This document shows positions 59,857 to 64,000 of a stretch of 64,000 bases of DNA, piece by piece. Positions within the stretch are counted from its first letter, which is position 1, and every line of letters begins with the position of its first letter. The stretch spans positions 41,065-105,064 of the forward strand of contig CALXML010000004.1 in the NCBI GenBank assembly GCA_944389465.1, given 5' to 3'. The notes beneath the pieces are model-generated. The model was given only the letters and a program-made list of their open reading frames with translations, searched no databases and was not told the DNA's origin. This stretch comes from an uncultured Alphaproteobacteria bacterium (GTDB taxonomy: Bacteria > Pseudomonadota > Alphaproteobacteria > Rs-D84). The position numbers and the translations under genes were made by a program.

Positions 59857-60609
59857 ATGAAAACAAGAAAAAGTATTTTAACAATCATTTTATTGGGCAC
59901 AGTAACACTGGCCGGTGGGGCGTTTGCGGCGTCTGATAATGGTTGCGGTGATGATAATAATAATTTCATCACACCTGAATTGGCCCTGTGCAGCACGCAT
60001 GTTTATAATATTGGTAAAACACAAAATTCAGAATTATCATCTGCCAACAAGCAAATAATGCGTGACGTTATTGCGTTAAAATCCACCGTTATGATGCAAC
60101 AGATGTATAAACAGTACGAATATTTGGATGCGACATTAAGCCGTCTGAAAACCCAACTGGAACGCGAAATCTTAACATCAAAATTACAGGCCGCCGGCGC
60201 ATCATCATCTGAACAGTCGGCATATTCTGGATTATCAATTGATACGGGTGGGGCCGGTAACGGTGTTACAGGTGCCGAAAATTGCCGCAGTGGCACAACT
60301 GAAAATGTTATGAATTGTTTATCACGTAATTTGGAAAGAATTTCATCTGCAATCAGCAATTCTGATTTAGGTGCTGCAAAACGTCAAATTGAAACTGATA
60401 TAGCCACATTAAAACTGTATGATGTATACCAACCGGGGCAGGGCGCAAACAATATTTGCACAACCGCCCAAGAAGAGTGCAAGGATTTAGAAGTTAATCG
60501 TAATGATATGCGTAATTGTGTTGACAGTATGCGTGTGTGTATAACGCGCAACTTGGAACAATTACAACGTGGTACAAATTACGGCACATATAACCCATAT
60601 ATGCGATAA
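59857..60609 (+). CDS. secreted helical protein with C-x6-C modules
   Basis: The 250-aa protein has a signal peptide (about residues 1-25) and is not recognised. Residues 55-112 are strongly helical (KSTVMMQQMYKQYEYLDATL...), in a way that recalls periplasmic T4SS components such as VirB5, but no family motif confirms that. Cysteines form pairs: C30/C45, C143/C154, C201/C208 (x6) and C221/C228 (x6). It starts 4 nt after the preceding stop, so the two are one operon and probably function together. Confidence 0.65.
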   Translation: MKTRKSILTIILLGTVTLAGGAFAASDNGCGDDNNNFITPELALCSTHVYNIGKTQNSELSSANKQIMRDVIALKSTVMMQQMYKQYEYLDATLSRLKTQLEREILTSKLQAAGASSSEQSAYSGLSIDTGGAGNGVTGAENCRSGTTENVMNCLSRNLERISSAISNSDLGAAKRQIETDIATLKLYDVYQPGQGANNICTTAQEECKDLEVNRNDMRNCVDSMRVCITRNLEQLQRGTNYGTYNPYMR

Positions 60610-60677
60610 TGGGACGCGTGTTTGCGACGAACAAATACGCAACAATTCCGCCGGTTTTTATCCCGCCCAAATATAAT

Positions 60678-60856
60678 AGAGAACAGATAACAGAAGGACT
60701 GGGGTTGTCATTGCGAGTGAAACGAAGCAATCCAGTCATTATTATCTCTGCGGGCTTTATGCCCGCAGTGCCATTTCTTTTCTGGATTGCCACGCCATCT
60801 GCGATGGCTCGCAATGACAAAAACAAACCTTCTCTGTTATCTGTACTCTGTTCTCT
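60678..60856. repeat. composite dispersed palindromic element, copy 2
   Basis: An outer pair (AGAGAACAGATAACAGAAGG at 60678-60697 and its imperfect complement at 60828-60856) resembles the repeat at 36.34-36.43 kb. Inside it is an element bounded by TTGTCATTGCGAG (60705-60717) and CTCGCAATGACAA (60808-60820), with GCAATCCAG/CTGGATTGC (60727-60735/60782-60790) and CTGCGGGC/GCCCGCAG (60748-60755/60761-60768). This inner part matches the element at 11.46 kb. It fills most of the 339-bp gap, which holds no gene. Confidence 0.8.
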
Positions 60857-60859
60857 AAA

Positions 60860-60894
60860 AAAACACCCCGTGGGTTGATACGGGGCGTTTTTTG
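60860..60894 (+). terminator. terminator downstream of the composite repeat
   Basis: AACACCCCGT (60862-60871) with ACGGGGCGTT (60880-60889), one mismatch, then TTTTT. It probably ends the 57.8-60.6 kb transcript. A perfect 7-bp hairpin (GTCCATA/TATGGAC, 60936-60955) follows at the stop codon of the convergent gene. Confidence 0.7.
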
Positions 60895-60948
60895 ACTGTT
60901 CCTGACATCGTCGTGTGGCGATGCATTCTCTCTCGGGTCCATAATCGC

Positions 60949-62385
60949 TTATGGACATACAGCCAATTGCTTTAACACGTTTTGTACATCGTTATTTACC
61001 GATACGGTAATTTCACGCTGTAACCCATCAATATACGTGTAGTTAAACTTGTAATTTTTAAATTCTGGAAATGCCTGATACGCCTGTTCAAATGGTGCCA
61101 ACATAGCGCGGAACCATTGACTGCCACGGCACAGGCAACCATTACGCACATCGGCCACAACGGCGGCGGTGGCGGTATTTGGATATTTTTCATCCAATTC
61201 TGCATCCGTCGTCATTAAACAGCGTGCGCCAAATCCGTAAAAGTTTGCATCATCAGCCAAGAATTTATAAATCAGTCCATCTGATGCGCCGGCCTGTTTC
61301 AGCGAATATGCCATACCATCCGTACAGCATGCATTTGCGGACGCCATCAACATTTTATAACGTTCCAGCAATGGTGCAGCCAACGGATTGTTTGCCGTTA
61401 TATTTTTATCACAGCGCGCCGCCGCAATAAATTCAGCCATTTTGTCTGCGCGAATTTTAGGACTGCGTGGTGATACTGTTTCGCGGATTATTGGCTTTCT
61501 GCGCCAAATTTCGCATTCGGTGTCTGTTTCAAACGGACATCCATCGCTGCGCCCAAATGTAACAGTTACCAGTTCTGTTAAATCCTGTACGGTATATTCA
61601 GGACGCGGCGCAGGCAACGGTATTTTTTGCACCGACGCTGGGAAATTATTTTGTTGAATATTTGCAGTATCAACAGTTGTAATATTTTGTTGTGTTGTAA
61701 CTGTTTTTACATCTGAATCAATGACGGTATCATCAACCGTTACATTATCAGTTACTGCAACCGTTGTTGTATCATTTGTCCACAGGTTTTCTGTTGGTTT
61801 GTTCGGCATCAACAGTTCTTCTATGCGGGCGCGCGTTGCGGCGGCATCAGCCATATTTTGTTTATACAAATCAACGACGCTGATTTCGTCATTGTTCATT
61901 GGATTTTGCGCAACAACCGTTGCAACGGGTTGCGTTGGATTGTTTGCTTCACGAATATATAATTCCGGCATTGGTTGCAAAAACCAATCGGTATAATCCT
62001 TGTATTTATAACTGGAAACGGAATCGTCCCAGATTGGAACGCCATCGCGCCAATCAACAGTTTTGTCATATCCGCGCGGGTCATATTGACCAATTGTCCC
62101 GTCCCACACCGGTTCACGGTTGTCGGCCGGCACGGGTTTAATGGATAACAATTTTACTTCGCGCATGGGTTCAGGCTGTGGATAAATCAATTGTGGCATT
62201 TGTGCGCGCATTTCAGCAGGTGCACTGACCATTGGCCCCATTGTTAAAACAGTTGGCTGATTGTCAAACACTTGGACATCAGTAATGGAATAGCAACCGC
62301 CATCAACGCATTCTGATGCGATTGCCGTGTTCGTTACACCGCATAAACACAGCAGTGACGACAAAATAAAAATTCTGCTTTTCAT
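60949..62385 (-). CDS. secreted Cys-containing protein of unknown function
   Basis: The 478-aa protein has a signal peptide (about residues 1-23, ending AIA) and is not recognised. The N-terminal half is Pro/Asp/Thr-rich and low in structure (TDVQVFDNQPT..., a Thr/Val-rich linker near 205-255), and the C-terminal half (from about 275) is helical with Cys residues in SDGCPFETDTEC, ANACC, GARC and NGCLCRG. The last part (YKFNYTYIDGLQREITVSV) is beta-type. It shares signal-peptide and Cys-rich character, but no clear module, with the proteins at 52.8 and 57.8 kb. Predicted leaderless mRNA. Confidence 0.65.
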   Translation of the reverse strand: MKSRIFILSSLLCLCGVTNTAIASECVDGGCYSITDVQVFDNQPTVLTMGPMVSAPAEMRAQMPQLIYPQPEPMREVKLLSIKPVPADNREPVWDGTIGQYDPRGYDKTVDWRDGVPIWDDSVSSYKYKDYTDWFLQPMPELYIREANNPTQPVATVVAQNPMNNDEISVVDLYKQNMADAAATRARIEELLMPNKPTENLWTNDTTTVAVTDNVTVDDTVIDSDVKTVTTQQNITTVDTANIQQNNFPASVQKIPLPAPRPEYTVQDLTELVTVTFGRSDGCPFETDTECEIWRRKPIIRETVSPRSPKIRADKMAEFIAAARCDKNITANNPLAAPLLERYKMLMASANACCTDGMAYSLKQAGASDGLIYKFLADDANFYGFGARCLMTTDAELDEKYPNTATAAVVADVRNGCLCRGSQWFRAMLAPFEQAYQAFPEFKNYKFNYTYIDGLQREITVSVNNDVQNVLKQLAVCP

Positions 62386-62392
62386 ACTTTGA

Positions 62393-62401
62393 ATAATATC
62401 A
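62393..62401 (-). promoter_or_regulatory. extended -10 promoter of the 60.9-62.4 kb gene
   Basis: Minus strand TG-A-TATTAT, 7 nt before the ATG at 62385. No Shine-Dalgarno. Confidence 0.5.
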
Positions 62402-62443
62402 CAAAAAAAGCCGATTTTGAATACATTTTTATACAGTTTTTTA

Positions 62444-62472
62444 TTGTGAATACATTCTGCTTTTTGTTATAG
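62444..62472 (+). promoter_or_regulatory. promoter of the beta-barrel gene
   Basis: TTGTGA (62444-62449), 17-bp spacer, TTATAG (62467-62472). The leader of about 30 nt has AAAGGT (62494-62499) before the ATG at 62508. Confidence 0.6.
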
Positions 62473-62507
62473 TTTTTTAAACGGCTTTCAAACCAAAGGT
62501 TTAAATT

Positions 62508-63443
62508 ATGAAAAAATTATATACTTTTGCATTATTGGCGGCGGTCGCAATGCCTGCATACGCCACAGACACTGATTTAGGCGAAGAAACATTGGTCAAC
62601 ACATCAGATGCTGAAATTGTATCTGATTCGGCTGTAACTGATGCGGATATAACTGAAATCGCCACGCCAGCCAATCCTGATATAAAGTTTCCACACGGTC
62701 TGCAATTGGGTGTTGGTGTTTCTGTAACTGGCGGTTTGGATGGTTTTGTTGGATATGCAAATAAAAATTTTGATTCATTCTGGCTGAAACGTTTTGGGGT
62801 CAGATTGGATTTTGCAACCACCGCACCATTAAAATCAGCAATAAATTCTGGTCTGGATTCTGTTATTGGCGATGGCATAGATATTGGCGATGAATTAACA
62901 ATCGGTGATGCCGGTATCAAGGGCCATCATTTTGCGGCATTAATTGATTTTTACCCATTTGGAAATACGTGGTTCTTGGGTGGAATCAGAATCAGTGGTG
63001 GTTACTATTGGGGTAATTTGGAATTGAATGCGGCATTAACGGGGGCAATAGATTCTTTGCCGGATTCAGAATTTGCATTTGAACTGGATGGCAAAAACTA
63101 TAAATATACCGGTAATGAAGTAAACGCGACGGTGGCCGCCAATTGGGATTATAATGGTCCTTATTTGGGTGCGGGCTTTGATTTGGGATTGTTTGCAGGA
63201 TTAAAGATATACTTTGATGCCGGTGTTGTGTTTACCAGCAAAACTGCCCAATTGGGATTGGATGTTCCGTTAAATGGATTACAGGTATTTGAAAACGGCA
63301 ACTGGACGTCCGTTGCAGATGATGGATTTTTGGTTGAAGAATTGGAATCTGCCAAACGGGCCGCATTATCAGATGCGCAAAGCGAACTGGACAAGTTGCA
63401 GTTTTACCCGATTGTAAAATTAGGCTTTATGTACAGATTTTAA
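62508..63443 (+). CDS. outer-membrane beta-barrel protein
   Basis: The signal peptide ends AYA near residue 19, followed by an acidic Thr/Asp-rich segment (20-60) and a run of amphipathic strands (LQLGVGVSVTGGLDGFVGY, FGVRLDFATTA, HHFAALIDFYPFG, WFLGGIRISGGYYWG). It ends in the C-terminal motif KLGFMYRF with final Phe, the BAM insertion signal. The 311 aa could form a 10-14-strand barrel. A Glu/Ala-rich helix (about 276-298) lies in a late loop. The substrate or function is unknown. Confidence 0.75.
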   Translation: MKKLYTFALLAAVAMPAYATDTDLGEETLVNTSDAEIVSDSAVTDADITEIATPANPDIKFPHGLQLGVGVSVTGGLDGFVGYANKNFDSFWLKRFGVRLDFATTAPLKSAINSGLDSVIGDGIDIGDELTIGDAGIKGHHFAALIDFYPFGNTWFLGGIRISGGYYWGNLELNAALTGAIDSLPDSEFAFELDGKNYKYTGNEVNATVAANWDYNGPYLGAGFDLGLFAGLKIYFDAGVVFTSKTAQLGLDVPLNGLQVFENGNWTSVADDGFLVEELESAKRAALSDAQSELDKLQFYPIVKLGFMYRF

Positions 63444-63459
63444 TACAATGTGCTGAAAT

Positions 63460-63488
63460 AAAAAACGCCCATTGGGCGTTTTTTTATT
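63460..63488 (+). terminator. terminator of the beta-barrel gene
   Basis: AACGCCC (63464-63470), loop ATT, GGGCGTT (63474-63480), then TTTTT. Confidence 0.88.
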
Positions 63489-63797
63489 GTTGTCACTTGA
63501 AAAGACATAATTTTTTATTATATTTAAAAATGACCCGCCGAATTGATTACTATCAACCAACGGCGAAAAACAGTGTTTTTTGTTAAAAGTATACCAGCGA
63601 ATCGGATTTTTGGACATAAAAACAGCCCAAACGAATCATATTTTTACGGTCTGCGAATCGTAAAATTGATAAGAACCGATAAAATAAAGAAAATAAAACG
63701 AAAAAATAAATATCCGATAAAATGGCAGAAATCTGGCATTTTTTCCTGATATGAACAGTTTTTTTAAATTTTTTCAAAATTATTTTCAACAAATCGC

Positions 63798-63828
63798 TTG
63801 ACTTTTTACGAAATAGGGCACATACTAT
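63798..63828 (+). promoter_or_regulatory. strong promoter, probably of an rRNA operon
   Basis: CTTGACT (-35 TTGACT, 63798-63803) and CATACT (63821-63826) at 17-bp spacing lie after an A/T-rich upstream stretch, in keeping with the strong CTTGAC -35 of alphaproteobacterial rRNA promoters. The following 170 bp have no coding frame and end with TTTGGA...TCCAAA pairing at 63978-63994. The 16S gene would begin just past the window. The A/T-rich 63490-63797 region shows no supported gene. Confidence 0.5.
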
Positions 63829-64000
63829 GCGGGCTTTCAAGTTGAGAACGAACAAAGAAATTCCCAACCCCTGAAATTTTGGCGATAACAGAATGATAAA
63901 TAAATGTTCTGATTAATCGCAATATTGTGAATAAAAGCAGCTCATCAAATTCAAGAAGGGATGTGCAGACAGTTGAATTTGGAAATATCCAAACTTTGAC

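Noticed and set aside
63543..63867. Small frames on both strands in the AT-rich end region
   Set aside because: Lys/Ile/Phe-rich low-complexity translations, overlapping one another and the predicted rRNA promoter.

Overview
This 64 kb window looks like the chromosome of an AT-rich, Gram-negative alphaproteobacterium, probably host- or gut-associated with a reduced genome (inferred from gene content; no 16S gene lies inside the window). The signs are the rsmG-parA-parB block, a DUF4167-like protein, an RpoH-type sigma factor, the skp-lpxD-fabZ and lptF/G-lptD-surA envelope blocks, Pal, porins, and many unfamiliar Cys-rich secreted proteins. Housekeeping genes are close to single-copy and tightly packed. 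Most transcription units end in short GC hairpins, and several share the core CCGGCATTTGCCGG.

Layout. 1-2.3 kb: end of a MacA-like adaptor plus a MacB-like ATPase and permease. 2.4-6 kb: orphan radical SAM protein, gpsA, TPR membrane protein. 6-9.4 kb: rsmG, an HEIEH (metalloprotease-like) protein flanked by two palindromes resembling diverged parS sites, then parA and parB. 9.4-12.6 kb: pal, a uracil-DNA-glycosylase-like protein without Fe-S cysteines, infC with an AUU start, a dispersed palindromic repeat, and two small secreted Cys-rich proteins behind an attenuator-like leader. 12.6-19.8 kb: xseB, mutS, unknown gene, truB, rpsO, pnp (with a leader hairpin), ybaB. 19.9-20.6 kb: tRNA-Val(UAC) followed by a gene-free island carrying a 22-bp copy of the tRNA 3' end. 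20.7-26.6 kb: glycosyltransferase, rlmN, SurA-like, lptD, lptF/G. 26.8-36.3 kb: nusA, infB, der, Yip1-like, bamB-like, yfgM-like, rpoH, porin. 36.4-46.6 kb: VirD4/TraG-like coupling ATPase, rsmE, rluB-like, TPR, fabZ, lpxD, skp, OmpA-type lipoprotein, type IVb-like prepilin, dnaX, DUF4167-like. 46.8-52.7 kb: three consecutive PilV-like prepilin proteins, MJ0042 zinc-ribbon protein, secreted protein, RluA-family synthase. 52.8-63.4 kb: accessory envelope region with a 1037-aa modular Cys protein, an LRR plus kinase-like protein without a signal peptide, two co-transcribed secreted Cys proteins, another secreted protein and a beta-barrel. 63.5-64 kb: a strong promoter and leader that probably drive an rRNA operon just past the window.

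The most interesting parts are (i) the PilV-like trio together with a separate type IVb-like prepilin and a VirD4-like ATPase, (ii) the LRR/kinase-like candidate effector, (iii) the secreted proteins built from regular C-x6-C modules, (iv) a recurring promoter layout in which the -10 box ends 6-9 nt before the ATG with no Shine-Dalgarno, implying leaderless mRNAs, and (v) the structured leader at 12.34-12.56 kb. No CRISPR array, insertion sequence or prophage was seen.
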